Positions 1-9,128 are shown, numbered from the stretch's first letter. The stretch is DNA of 20,394 nucleotides from JAOTYV01 sp041557595 (GCA_041557595.1 JBFFGE010000075.1:1-20394); one strand, 5' to 3'. Translations and numbers: made by a program. Notes: generated by a model not told the origin, from the sequence alone.

Positions 1-326
1 AGGACATCGCGGTCCGTCCCGAGGGGCTGGAGATTCGCCGCGACGGGGCGGTCACGAAATTCGTCCAGGCGGTCGAGCAGATCACCTTCAACGCCCGCAA
101 CGCGCTCGACAAGGGACAGACCGTGACGGCGATCACCGAACGCGGCGTCTTCGCGATCACCGAGGACGGGCCGCTGCTGACCGAGGTGGCGCCGGGCGTC
201 GATGTCGAGCGCGACATTTTCGCGCGCATGGCGTTCCGGCCCCGGGTGAGCGCCGATCTCAAACCCATGGCGGATTTTCTGTTCCGCCCGGAACGCTTCG
301 ATCTCGCCGCCGCGTTGCGGCGATGA
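1..326 (+). CDS. Family I acyl-CoA:acetate/3-ketoacid CoA-transferase, C-terminal part (5' end outside window)
   Basis: An open frame enters from the left edge (first full codon at base 3) and runs to the TGA at 324-326, giving about 107 residues. The end of the protein resembles propionate/acetate CoA-transferases: a stretch reading AITERGVFAITEDG, then LLTEVAPGVD, then a D-I-x-x-x-M-x-F-x-P motif and a short tail ending near FLFRPERF. Enzymes of this family move CoA between a short-chain acyl-CoA and a carboxylate through a glutamyl-CoA intermediate in the cytoplasm. The catalytic Glu lies upstream of the window, so the substrate cannot be judged. A MaoC-like hydratase follows 30 bp downstream on the same strand, which suggests a shared operon for acyl-CoA metabolism. 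The family is fairly sure from the tail; the substrate is unknown. Confidence 0.75.
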   Translation, partial: DIAVRPEGLEIRRDGAVTKFVQAVEQITFNARNALDKGQTVTAITERGVFAITEDGPLLTEVAPGVDVERDIFARMAFRPRVSADLKPMADFLFRPERFDLAAALRR

Positions 327-356
327 TTTCCTCCAGTTCAGGACTTTGACCGACCC

Positions 357-1493
357 ATGACCGAAGACAAGAATCGCTTTCCCAAGATCACCGAATCGGC
401 GCTAGACGATTTGCGCAAGCGCATCGGCGTCAAGATCGAGAATACGCTGGAGCCGTGGTGCCACGAATCGACGCGCGACAACATCCGCCATTACGCCCAC
501 GGCATCGGCGACGACAATCCGCTGTGGTGCGATCCGGCTTACGCGGCGGCGACGCGCCATGGCGACGTGATTGCGCCGCCGTCATTCCTGTTCGCCTGCA
601 GCCGGATCATCTCGGGATATGTCGGCGGCTTGCCGGGCGTCCATGCGATGTGGGCCGGCGCGGACTGGAAATGGCATCGCGAAATCCGGCGCAACGAAGC
701 GATCACCACCGAGGCTTGGCTGAAGGATCTGGTCGAGCACGACACGCGCTTTTCGGGCCGGTCGGTTCAGCAGATCTACCACGTGAATTTCTTCGGTGAC
801 GGCGGCGACCCGATCGCCGAAGCGGATAGCTGGTGCTTCCGCACCGACCGGGATATCGCGCGGGAAGAAGGCACGAAGTACGACGACCTGAAAGAACGCG
901 CGCCGACCAGTTACTCCGACGACGACCTTGTGGAAATCTACCGGCACTATGCGAACGAGCAGGTGCGCGGCGCCGAGCCGCGGTATTTCGAGGATACGGA
1001 AGTCGGCGAGAAATTGCCGCGCATGGTCAAGGGGCCGATGACGGTGACCGGCTTTATCGCCTATGCGCAAGGATGGGGCGGGCTGTATATCCGGGCGAAC
1101 AAGCTCGCCTGGAAACAGGTGCATGCGCATCCGGGCCTCGGCATCAAGAACCGGTTCGGTATTCCCGATTGTCCCGAGCGGGTCCATTGGGAGGATGAGT
1201 TTGCGACCGTCGTGGGCGCGCCGGCGGCGTATGACTACGGACCTGAGCGATGCTCCTGGATGACCCATCATTTGACCAACTGGATGGGCGATGACGGGTT
1301 CCTGCGCGACTCCTACCTGGAGATCCGCCGGCACAATCCGGTTGGCGATACGCTCTACATCGATGGCGAGGTGACCCGAAAATTCGAGGCCGACGGCCGG
1401 TCGTGCGTCGAGATCACGCAAAGCGCGGTACAGCAGGATGGCGCGCTGTCGGCGCGCGGCCATGGCGTCGTGGCGCTGCCAAGCCGGGGTTGA
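357..1493 (+). CDS. MaoC-like double-hotdog acyl-CoA dehydratase/hydratase
   Basis: The predicted protein has 378 residues, the usual size for two fused hotdog domains. Residues 45-57 carry a hydratase-2-like motif, Y-A-H-G-I-G-D-D-N-P-L-W: Asp52 and Asn54-Pro55 are kept, but the His that normally follows is Trp57. The second hotdog lies at about residues 200-375 and contains a FIAYAQGWGG segment. Enzymes of this type hydrate or dehydrate enoyl-CoA-like thioesters in the cytoplasm. The start ATG at 357 lies 30 bp after the CoA-transferase stop, so the two are probably co-transcribed. The lost His could mean that only one half is catalytic, or that the substrate differs. Family confidence is good; the exact reaction is not known. 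Confidence 0.75.
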   Translation: MTEDKNRFPKITESALDDLRKRIGVKIENTLEPWCHESTRDNIRHYAHGIGDDNPLWCDPAYAAATRHGDVIAPPSFLFACSRIISGYVGGLPGVHAMWAGADWKWHREIRRNEAITTEAWLKDLVEHDTRFSGRSVQQIYHVNFFGDGGDPIAEADSWCFRTDRDIAREEGTKYDDLKERAPTSYSDDDLVEIYRHYANEQVRGAEPRYFEDTEVGEKLPRMVKGPMTVTGFIAYAQGWGGLYIRANKLAWKQVHAHPGLGIKNRFGIPDCPERVHWEDEFATVVGAPAAYDYGPERCSWMTHHLTNWMGDDGFLRDSYLEIRRHNPVGDTLYIDGEVTRKFEADGRSCVEITQSAVQQDGALSARGHGVVALPSRG

Positions 1494-1588
1494 GAATAAA
1501 ATCGTTTTTACAAATTATATTGACCGGACTCGGAACATTCAGCATTTTGGCAACTATTGGCCAAAGGTAGAATAAGGAATACCGGAAA

Positions 1589-1996
1589 ATGCTGCCGCGT
1601 TTGACTGTTGGATTTCTGTCGGGACTAGTTTTTTTATTTTCGATTTGTTCGCACAGCTTTGCACAAGGGCACGGGTTTTACATCGGGGGCTATGGCGGAC
1701 TGAACCTGGCGGAACAAATGCCCCTGGGAAACGCCGACGGGGAACTGTCCATCGGCTATATCGGCGCCGCCGGGCTCGGCTATGACTTCGGCAATGGGCT
1801 GCGCGCCGAGGGTCAATTCGGCTACAGCCCGCACGATATCGATAAGATCGGCAGCAATTCGGGCGCCAGCGGCGGCGTCGATGTCTACACATTCATGGCG
1901 AATATCCTGTACGAATTTCGTCCCCAAGGCTGGTTTATCTATCCGTATTTGGGCGCCGGGGTCGGCGCGTTGCGGTTGCAGGCGGATGGCGGATAA
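1589..1996 (+). CDS. OmpA-family outer-membrane protein, N-terminal fragment (frameshifted)
   Basis: This 135-residue frame starts with a signal peptide: positive Arg4, a hydrophobic core at residues 6-20, and probable cleavage after Ala25 (SHSFA-Q). Next come amphipathic strands rich in Gly and aromatics (FYIGGYGGLN, YIGAAGLGYDFG, FIYPYLGAGVGAL), as in eight-stranded OMP beta-barrels. Translation stops at TAA 1994-1996 in the middle of the barrel. The missing half is in the next frame (1986-2693). Skipping one base at about 1991 joins the two into a 367-residue protein. A purine-rich AAGGA at 1574-1578 is a likely ribosome site. As it stands this is a broken gene or a base-calling error; the intact product would sit in the outer membrane. 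Confidence 0.7.
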   Translation: MLPRLTVGFLSGLVFLFSICSHSFAQGHGFYIGGYGGLNLAEQMPLGNADGELSIGYIGAAGLGYDFGNGLRAEGQFGYSPHDIDKIGSNSGASGGVDVYTFMANILYEFRPQGWFIYPYLGAGVGALRLQADGG

Positions 1997-2693
1997 TGTC
2001 GCCCCGGTCTCGGGTTCGACGGTGGACGAGGCCGATGTCTCGATCGCCATACAGGCGATTGTCGGCGCTTCCGTCGATGTTACCGACCGGCTGTCGTTCA
2101 GCGTCGATTACCGTCATTTGCGGGCGCCGGACCTGACCTTGAACACGAACGCGGGCGGGCAGGTCTTCTCGGACTACGCCAGCCATCAGATCATGGCCGG
2201 TCTTCGCTTCCGCTTTTTCTCACCGGGGCCGCGGCAGCACGCGCGCGCGGCGGAACCGGAGCCGCAGAAGCCGGCGATGCGAGAGCCGACCGCCGCACCG
2301 GAACCTCTGGTCGTCGAAAAGCAGCCGGAACCGGTTGCGCCGCCGCCGGTGGTCGTGGAACAGCCGCAGGCGTTCGTCGTTTACTTCAATTCGAATTCTT
2401 CGCTGTTGACGCCGAATGCCCGGGACGTGATCCGGGACGCGGCGGCGGCTGCGCGGCAAGCCGGCAACCGGCGGCTCGTGCTCGCCGGCCATACGGATTC
2501 GTCGGGTTCGGCGAAATACAACAATTGGCTGGCGGAACGCCGTGTCCGGCGGGTGTATACCGCGCTGACCGGTCTCGGCATCGCGCGCGAGATGCTGGAA
2601 ACCCGGAGCGCGGGCGAATCGGATCCGATGATCGATACCGGCGACGGCGTTTCGGAAGGCCGCAACCGCCGCGTCGAAATCCGCCTGCAGTAA
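1986..2693 (+). CDS. OmpA-family outer-membrane protein, C-terminal fragment with peptidoglycan-binding domain
   Basis: This frame carries the second half of the gene begun at 1589. It holds the last barrel strands (to about base 2220, ending MAGLRFRFF), then a linker rich in Pro and Glu (about 2223-2370), then a complete OmpA C-terminal domain. That domain has the peptidoglycan-binding signature: HTD at 2490-2498, N-x-x-L-A-x-x-R-x-x-x-V after it, and an Arg-rich NRRVEIRLQ terminus. In the family the Asp and a late Arg hold diaminopimelate of the cell wall. The ATG at 1986 is the nearest in-frame start, but it overlaps the first fragment and has no good ribosome site. The fragment is therefore more likely the rest of one broken gene than an independent gene. 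Its stop faces prfC, 48 bp away. Confidence 0.7.
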   Translation: MADNVAPVSGSTVDEADVSIAIQAIVGASVDVTDRLSFSVDYRHLRAPDLTLNTNAGGQVFSDYASHQIMAGLRFRFFSPGPRQHARAAEPEPQKPAMREPTAAPEPLVVEKQPEPVAPPPVVVEQPQAFVVYFNSNSSLLTPNARDVIRDAAAAARQAGNRRLVLAGHTDSSGSAKYNNWLAERRVRRVYTALTGLGIAREMLETRSAGESDPMIDTGDGVSEGRNRRVEIRLQ

Positions 2694-2741
2694 GCCGGAC
2701 GAGAGGATATTTCGGCGACCCGGGCGCCCTTCGAGAGCCGG

Positions 2742-4331
<1,590 letters not shown>

Positions 4332-4506
4332 GAAGTTTCTATCCGGCTTGGGAATGCACGATATGGCGATTAATAGGGCCGCTTGCAAGGCGCGATCTCC
4401 GGACCGCGCGGCGCGATTATCGGCGCAGATTCTTGCGTAATCCTTTACGCCGCGACCGGGCAGTCCCGACTTGCCGGATTTTCAGCGATTCGAGTGGCGA
4501 GCCCGT

Positions 4507-5478
4507 CTATTTCTGCGACATGGCGAGCATCTTCTGCACCATCTCCTCGGTGACGTTGCCGCCGGTCAGGGCGGCCACCGTCTTGCGCGATCCGTCGGTT
4601 CGTCCGCTGAGAAAGCCTGCGGGCGCGACGACGCCGGCGGGTTCGCCCAGCATTTTGGCGCGGAACAGGATGGTTCGGAAGGCGTCGGCGATGTCCTGTT
4701 CGCTGATCAGTATGATTTCGTCCATATAGGCTTGCAGATGGCGAAACGGGTCTTCGCCCGGCCGGCGCGCGGACAGGCCGTCCGCCATGCTGTCCCAGTA
4801 GTCGATTGCCGTCGGCGCGCCTTCTTGCAGGGAGACATAGGCGGCGTTGGCGCGTTCCGGCTGGACGCCGATGACTTGAATCTTTGGATCGGTCAGTTTG
4901 ATTGCGGTGGCGACGCCGGCGGCAAAGCCGCCACTGCTCACCGGAACCAGCACGGTTTCCACATCGGGACAATCCTCGACGATTTCCAGGCCGATGCTCG
5001 CGTGGCCGGCGACGATCGGCGGAAATTCCCAATTGTCGATGGCGGTCATGCCGCGTTCCTCGGCGATGCGCTCGACCTCCGGCTGCCGCGCCAGCGCATC
5101 GGTGCCGCAGAACACGACCTCGGCGCCGTAGCCCCTGGTCTGCTCGACCTTGTACGGGCTCGTGTTGTCCAGCATGACCACGACGATCGGCACACCCAGC
5201 TGCGCGCCGGCCAGGGCGTAGGCCTGTGCGAAATTGCCAGAGGACGTGACGACCACGCCGCGGTCGCGCTGCGCGCCGCTCAGGCATTTCAGCGCATTGA
5301 AGGCGGCCCGGACCTTGTAGGCGCCGGTAACCTGCAGGTTCTCGCATTTCAGGAACAGTTTTTCCCGGCCAACTTCGGCGGTATCTCGCGCGAGAGGCAC
5401 GATCGGCGTGCGGCGGATCGACTTCGGGAGCGCGGCGCGCGCCTGTTCGATGTCTTCGAGCGTGGTCAAGCGGGTCAC
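4507..5478 (-). CDS. PLP-dependent threonine/serine dehydratase-like enzyme (fold type II)
   Basis: The GTG at 5478 gives 323 residues, close to catabolic threonine dehydratases and serine racemases. A GGAG lies 7 nt upstream of it; the longer frame from a TTG at 5538 lacks this support. The PLP lysine is Lys55 in ENLQVTGAYK. The loop that usually reads SSGNH is SSGNF (79-83), and the phosphate-binding Gly loop is SSGGFAAG (181-188) rather than the usual G-G-G-G form. EPAG occurs near the C-terminus. Such enzymes remove water or ammonia from beta-hydroxy amino acids in the cytosol. The altered loops make plain threonine dehydratase uncertain; a racemase, a diaminopropionate-type lyase or another beta-eliminase is possible. 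It is divergent from aconitase X, so a shared pathway is possible but inferred. Confidence 0.8.
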   Translation of the reverse strand: MTRLTTLEDIEQARAALPKSIRRTPIVPLARDTAEVGREKLFLKCENLQVTGAYKVRAAFNALKCLSGAQRDRGVVVTSSGNFAQAYALAGAQLGVPIVVVMLDNTSPYKVEQTRGYGAEVVFCGTDALARQPEVERIAEERGMTAIDNWEFPPIVAGHASIGLEIVEDCPDVETVLVPVSSGGFAAGVATAIKLTDPKIQVIGVQPERANAAYVSLQEGAPTAIDYWDSMADGLSARRPGEDPFRHLQAYMDEIILISEQDIADAFRTILFRAKMLGEPAGVVAPAGFLSGRTDGSRKTVAALTGGNVTEEMVQKMLAMSQK

Positions 5479-5485
5479 GGTGCAT

Positions 5486-5489
5486 CTCC
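5486..5489 (-). promoter_or_regulatory. Ribosome binding site that fixes the PLP dehydratase start
   Basis: Read on the minus strand, a GGAG stands 7 nt before the GTG at 5478-5476. No similar site precedes the TTG at 5538. This supports the shorter protein beginning with the sequence that follows codon GTG (T-R-L-T-T-L-E-D). Confidence 0.6.
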
Positions 5490-5570
5490 GGTTTTGCGGA
5501 ACGGCGATCACTATGGCGGAGGGATCGATCCGGCTCAACCGTATCGCGGGCTCGGCGGATGGTCGGAATT

Positions 5571-5599
5571 TTTTGCGCGTGCCCGGGCGGCGCTATAAA
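5571..5599 (+). promoter_or_regulatory. Candidate sigma-70 promoter for the aconitase X genes
   Basis: A TATAAA at 5594-5599 is a strong -10 match. TTTTGC at 5571-5576, inside a T-run, is a possible -35 at 17 bp spacing; TTGCGC at 5573-5578 is an alternative at 15 bp. Transcription would begin near 5606, just before the AGGGAG ribosome site at 5612-5617. The site lies in the 146-bp gap between the divergent PLP dehydratase and aconitase X genes. This is motif reading only. Confidence 0.45.
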
Positions 5600-5624
5600 A
5601 GTGTCGTCAACAGGGAGTGCCGCA

Positions 5625-6869
5625 ATGAAACTCACAGAACATGAAGAGGCCGTGCTGGCCGGCGAGATGGGCGTGCCGCGCCAACGCGCGCTGCAGCATC
5701 AGATCAAGGTTGGGCGGTTTTTCGATGCCGCCGATCTGGTCGAAATCGCCCATGTGCACATCATGGCCGACACGGAATCGCTGGGCGAGGCGGGGGTCGC
5801 CTTTCTCGAAGAGATTGCCGCCTATCCGGAGGCGGATCGCCGCACGCTGGTGCCGACGGTGACCGATCCGCGCGGCGCCGATTTCAACGCCTACAAGCGA
5901 CTCAAACAGCAGGAGGACTGGATCGGCCTGGAACGCCGCACCATCGACGCCTTTCAGGCACTCGACGTGCTGATGACCGATACCTGCATCAACTATCAGA
6001 TCGTCATCCCGCCCGTGCTCGGCGAACATGTGGCGTTCGGCGATACCGGCTCGAGCATCTACACCAACAGCGTGCTCGGCGCGCGGACGAATTTCGAGGG
6101 CGGACCGTCGGCGCTGGCCGCCGCCTTGACCGGGCGCACGCCGCGTTATGGCTTTCATCTCGACGCCTGCCGTCGCGGCACCGCGCATTTCGTCCTGGCG
6201 GACCGGCCGCGCGATTGGGCCGATTGGGGCGCGGCCGGCGGCATCATCGGGCGCGAGATGAGTTCGTATTGGCACGTGCCGGTAATCGACGGCGTCGAGG
6301 GCGCGCCCACCTCGGACGAGCTGAAGCATTTCGGTGCGGCGCTGGCGAGTTTCGGCTCGACGCCGCTGTTCCATATGGTCGGCGTCACGCCGGAGGCGCC
6401 GACGCTGCAATCCGTATTCGACGGCGCGGCGCCGGAACCCATGCGCATTACGCGGGCCGACATCGACGCGTTCTACGAATCGTATCGTCCCGCCGACGAT
6501 ACGCTCGACGTGGTGGTCTTCGCCGCGCCGCAATTGTCGTTGTTCGAATTGCAAAAGCTGGGTCACCTGCTGGACGGCCGCAAGGTCCACGCAAAGACCA
6601 CCTTGCTGGCGGCGACCGCGCCGGACATCAAGAAATCGGCCGACCGCATGGGCATCACCGGGAAGATCGAGGCGGCGGGGGGCGTGCTGCTGGAAGGCGT
6701 CTGCTTCTACCAGATGCACGCCCGTGAAATCGGCGAGGCCAATGGCTGGCGCCGCCTGATGAGCAATTCGGCGAAGATCGTCAATATCCTCGGCGGCTAT
6801 GGCTACGAGCCGATGCTGGCGCCGATGGAACAATGCGTCGAGTCCGCCGTCGCGGGGAGGATCGTCTGA
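5625..6869 (+). CDS. Aconitase X catalytic (large) subunit, variant type
   Basis: The ATG at 5625 sits 7 nt after AGGGAG and gives 414 residues; in-frame sequence upstream lacks such a site. The protein belongs to the AcnX catalytic family (formerly DUF521). Characterised members dehydrate cis-3-hydroxy-L-proline in bacteria or mevalonate 5-phosphate in archaea, using an Fe-S cluster. Family landmarks are clear: TNSVLGARTNFEGGPSALAA (after residue 140), TGRTPRYGFHLDA, and C-terminal SNSAK followed by ECV-like EQCVESAVAGR. Cys121 is in DTCINY, where the well-known members read like T-C-T-P-Y. Other possible cluster cysteines occur in LDAC, EGVC and EQC. No proline racemase, ketimine reductase or other hydroxyproline gene lies nearby, so the substrate is unknown. 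The stop overlaps the small-subunit start by one base. Confidence 0.88.
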   Translation: MKLTEHEEAVLAGEMGVPRQRALQHQIKVGRFFDAADLVEIAHVHIMADTESLGEAGVAFLEEIAAYPEADRRTLVPTVTDPRGADFNAYKRLKQQEDWIGLERRTIDAFQALDVLMTDTCINYQIVIPPVLGEHVAFGDTGSSIYTNSVLGARTNFEGGPSALAAALTGRTPRYGFHLDACRRGTAHFVLADRPRDWADWGAAGGIIGREMSSYWHVPVIDGVEGAPTSDELKHFGAALASFGSTPLFHMVGVTPEAPTLQSVFDGAAPEPMRITRADIDAFYESYRPADDTLDVVVFAAPQLSLFELQKLGHLLDGRKVHAKTTLLAATAPDIKKSADRMGITGKIEAAGGVLLEGVCFYQMHAREIGEANGWRRLMSNSAKIVNILGGYGYEPMLAPMEQCVESAVAGRIV

Positions 6870-7285
6870 TGGCCGATACGATCATCAAGGGTCATGTGGG
6901 CATCGGTCCGACTGTCAGTGGCCCGGCCCTGGTCGCCCATGACAACTTCAGCGCGCGCTACGACCTCGACCGCATCGCCGGCGTGTTCTCGCGGCCCGGC
7001 CACAAGCTGTTCGGCGAAAGTTATCTCGGCAAGGTTCTGGTGCTGAACATCGCCAAGGGCGGCGTGGCGACCGCCTGGATGCTGCACGAGATGGCGGATC
7101 GCGACCGGGCGCCGCTGGCCTTACTGCTGAACTACGCGAACCCGATCATGGCGCAGGGCGCGGCCCATGCGGACTTTCCGCTGATCGACCGGTTCGAAAG
7201 CGACATCACCGCGGTGATCAGGAACGGCGATCGCGTGACGGTCGATCCGGCGGCCGGCACCGTCACGGTTCACGATGTCGGGTGA
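6869..7285 (+). CDS. Aconitase X swivel-domain (small) subunit
   Basis: This 138-residue protein starts at the ATG that shares its A with the large-subunit TGA (TGATG), so the two are translationally coupled. It matches the AcnX swivel family (formerly DUF126), which closes over the catalytic subunit to form the active site. The N-terminal G-P-A-L-V, the FGESYLGKVLVL strand and the N-P-I-M-A-Q-G-A-A segment fit the family. The loop after the central strand reads AKGGVATAWM, where members I know have a Ser-rich G-R-G-S-S-type loop that supplies a catalytic Ser. This supports a different substrate or mechanism. The 3' end overlaps the convergent creatininase-family gene by 16 bp. Product confidence is high; the reaction is unknown. 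Confidence 0.87.
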   Translation: MADTIIKGHVGIGPTVSGPALVAHDNFSARYDLDRIAGVFSRPGHKLFGESYLGKVLVLNIAKGGVATAWMLHEMADRDRAPLALLLNYANPIMAQGAAHADFPLIDRFESDITAVIRNGDRVTVDPAAGTVTVHDVG

Positions 7286-8148
7286 TCGCCGGATTTTGAG
7301 AAGCGGCGAATCTGGCGCAGCGCGGCATCAATTTTGAGCTGAAGCAACTTGCGGCCCCGCGCCGCCGATGCCCGGGTGGGGTCGCCGATCACGCCGCTTT
7401 CTTCCATGCCGGGGCTGCCGCTCGGACGCATCCGGTCACGGCGAATGCCGTCCGGAAAGACCGCGAGAAGCTCGGACGAATCGCGAATGCCCGCATGCGA
7501 TCCGATATCGACCGCGCTTTCGCCTTCGCCGCGCAACCAGTCGACCTGCCCGTTCGCGCTGAAATAATAGTCCGAGACATGCAGAATCCGGACGCCGCTA
7601 TCCAACCATTCGTCGTTGAGTTTCTTGGCGACCGCGGCAAGCGCCGTTTGGTTGCCGCCGCTGTCGCCGATCAGGCAGATCGTCGTGAAGCCGTGACGCC
7701 GCAGGCTGCGCGCCGCCGATTCGACGGTAGCGGCAAACACCGATCCCGGGACGCTGATCGTGCCGTGATAGGCCATATGGCCGCTTGGCGGGTCGATGCG
7801 ACCCTGCGGCACGTATGCGATGACCGGCGCGACCAGCGCGTTGCCGAGCGCCGCCGCGATGCGCGCCGCCGTATGGCGCATGATGTAGTTGTGCTTGCCC
7901 AGCACCATGTGAGGGCCGTTCTGCTCGGTGCCACCGGTCGGAATGATCGCCAGCGTCTTTCCCCGTGCGATCAGCGCCCGCACCTCGGTCCAGGTCAGCG
8001 CGTCCAATTCCAACGGCAGGGCATCCGTGCCAATCGCGGGCCGGTCGGTGAATTTCGGCGGCGGCGCTGCGGGCGGCGTGCTCAGCGATGTCAGGACCGC
8101 GGTCGCGGCAATTGCCAGAACCAGGAGGCCGGTAAGCCAGCGGGTCAT
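7270..8148 (-). CDS. Creatininase-family amidohydrolase, membrane-anchored or secreted
   Basis: The ATG at 8148 overlaps the stop of the upstream gene as ATGA and gives 292 residues. Residues 4-22 form a hydrophobic segment after one Arg, followed by a Pro/Ala-rich stretch, so the enzyme is probably exported or anchored on the periplasmic side. The creatininase fold is recognisable from TGGTEQNGPH (71-80), LGKHN (83-87), GDSGGNQ, SHAG and a late GVIGDPTRAS. Known creatininases bind two metals through Glu, His, Asp, His and Glu. Here the first E-x-H is E75-x-N77 and the Asp position appears to be His86. It may be a separate branch acting on another cyclic amide or lactam. It is coupled to a membrane hydroxylase; its substrate is unknown. 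Confidence 0.78.
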   Translation of the reverse strand: MTRWLTGLLVLAIAATAVLTSLSTPPAAPPPKFTDRPAIGTDALPLELDALTWTEVRALIARGKTLAIIPTGGTEQNGPHMVLGKHNYIMRHTAARIAAALGNALVAPVIAYVPQGRIDPPSGHMAYHGTISVPGSVFAATVESAARSLRRHGFTTICLIGDSGGNQTALAAVAKKLNDEWLDSGVRILHVSDYYFSANGQVDWLRGEGESAVDIGSHAGIRDSSELLAVFPDGIRRDRMRPSGSPGMEESGVIGDPTRASAARGRKLLQLKIDAALRQIRRFSKSGDHPTS

Positions 8149-9128
8149 TGCGTTTCCTTCTCGACCGGGTGAATGCGTCGCCAGAGCACCCGGAAGGGGC
8201 GGGCGTAAAGCTGCCACACGGAATCGAAGGCGAGGTGTTCGTCATCCGCCAGCCCAAGGTTGAGCGCCTCGCGATGTTTCGGGAGATACAGCGTCCCCGC
8301 GATCCAGTCCCAAAAGGCGAAGATGAAGCCGAAATTCTTGTCATAATGGGCGGGATCGCTGCTGTGGTGAATCTGGTGCTGCGCCGGGCTGATCAGGAAA
8401 TGGCTGACGGCGGGCGGATAGGAAACCCAGATGTGCGAATGGCGCAGATTGTATCCCGCCAGATAGAACAGAAAGACGAAGATGTTGAGGTTGAACAGCA
8501 TCACCGTTGTCGGCGTCGTTTCGTAGAGGCACTGGAACACGCCGTCGGCCGTCCCGGTGGCCAACGCCACAAGGATGCCCATGAGGATGTCGTCCACCGG
8601 ATGCATGCGGTAAACGGTCATCGGTGTCAGCACCTGGGCGGAGTGATGCACCTTGTGGAACTCCCACAGGGCCGGGACTTTGTGCTGCAGCCAATGCCCG
8701 AGGTAGAGCGCGCCGTCGAACGCCATGACCATGCAGAATGTGTAAAACAGGTGGTCCGTCGAGTGGGGAAGGCGTGCCGCGCCGCCATCGCCAAACAGGT
8801 ATTTCAGGCCGGCTGCGACGAAATCGGATACGGGTCCCGCGCCGAGCAGCACCGGTGCGATCAGCAACGCGAATCCGGCCCGGTTTATCACAAAATATTT
8901 GTAGTCGACCCATGCGGAGCGGTGATCGAAGACCGCGGAAGGAAAGAGAAAGCGAATCAGCCCGCCCTCCGGCGCCCGATCTCCGCCCGCGCGTCGTCGT
9001 GCCACCAGGTATGCCGCAACCGCGATCAGCAGCGCCGACCCCAGATAGAGCCAGTAAATTCGCTGGTTCGATACCCACGGATAGAAAAGCGGCCCGAACA
9101 ATTTCGCGAAAATCGCCGAAATTTCCAT
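8145..9128 (-). CDS. Sterol desaturase/fatty acid hydroxylase superfamily membrane protein
   Basis: The protein has 327 residues. An AGGAG lies 6 nt before the ATG at 9128. Hydrophobic segments occur at about 24-43, 84-100, 124-144, 180-195 and 208-226, consistent with an integral inner-membrane enzyme. The di-iron histidine clusters of the family are all present: HWLQH at 145-149, HKVHH at 158-162, His176, HSH at 230-232, and HQIHH at 251-255 with His261 after it. Members hydroxylate or desaturate sterols, fatty acids or carotenoids using O2. The substrate cannot be told from sequence. It is the first gene of a two-gene operon with the creatininase-family protein (4-bp ATGA overlap). Family assignment is firm. 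Confidence 0.9.
   Translation of the reverse strand: MEISAIFAKLFGPLFYPWVSNQRIYWLYLGSALLIAVAAYLVARRRAGGDRAPEGGLIRFLFPSAVFDHRSAWVDYKYFVINRAGFALLIAPVLLGAGPVSDFVAAGLKYLFGDGGAARLPHSTDHLFYTFCMVMAFDGALYLGHWLQHKVPALWEFHKVHHSAQVLTPMTVYRMHPVDDILMGILVALATGTADGVFQCLYETTPTTVMLFNLNIFVFLFYLAGYNLRHSHIWVSYPPAVSHFLISPAQHQIHHSSDPAHYDKNFGFIFAFWDWIAGTLYLPKHREALNLGLADDEHLAFDSVWQLYARPFRVLWRRIHPVEKETQ

Noticed and set aside
1547..1574. TTGGCA and AGAATA as a promoter for the OmpA-family gene
   Set aside because: The start point would fall at about 1580, after the AAGGA ribosome site at 1574-1578, so the transcript would lack it.
1988..1998. Programmed +1 frameshift in the OmpA-family gene
   Set aside because: GGC-GGA-TAA is not a known slippery site: the tRNA on GGA would pair poorly with GAT after slipping, and no stimulating structure is evident. 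A mutation or read error is simpler.
5607..6833. A 408-codon open frame opposite the aconitase X large subunit
   Set aside because: The plus-strand protein matches AcnX throughout; the antisense frame has no family features or ribosome site.
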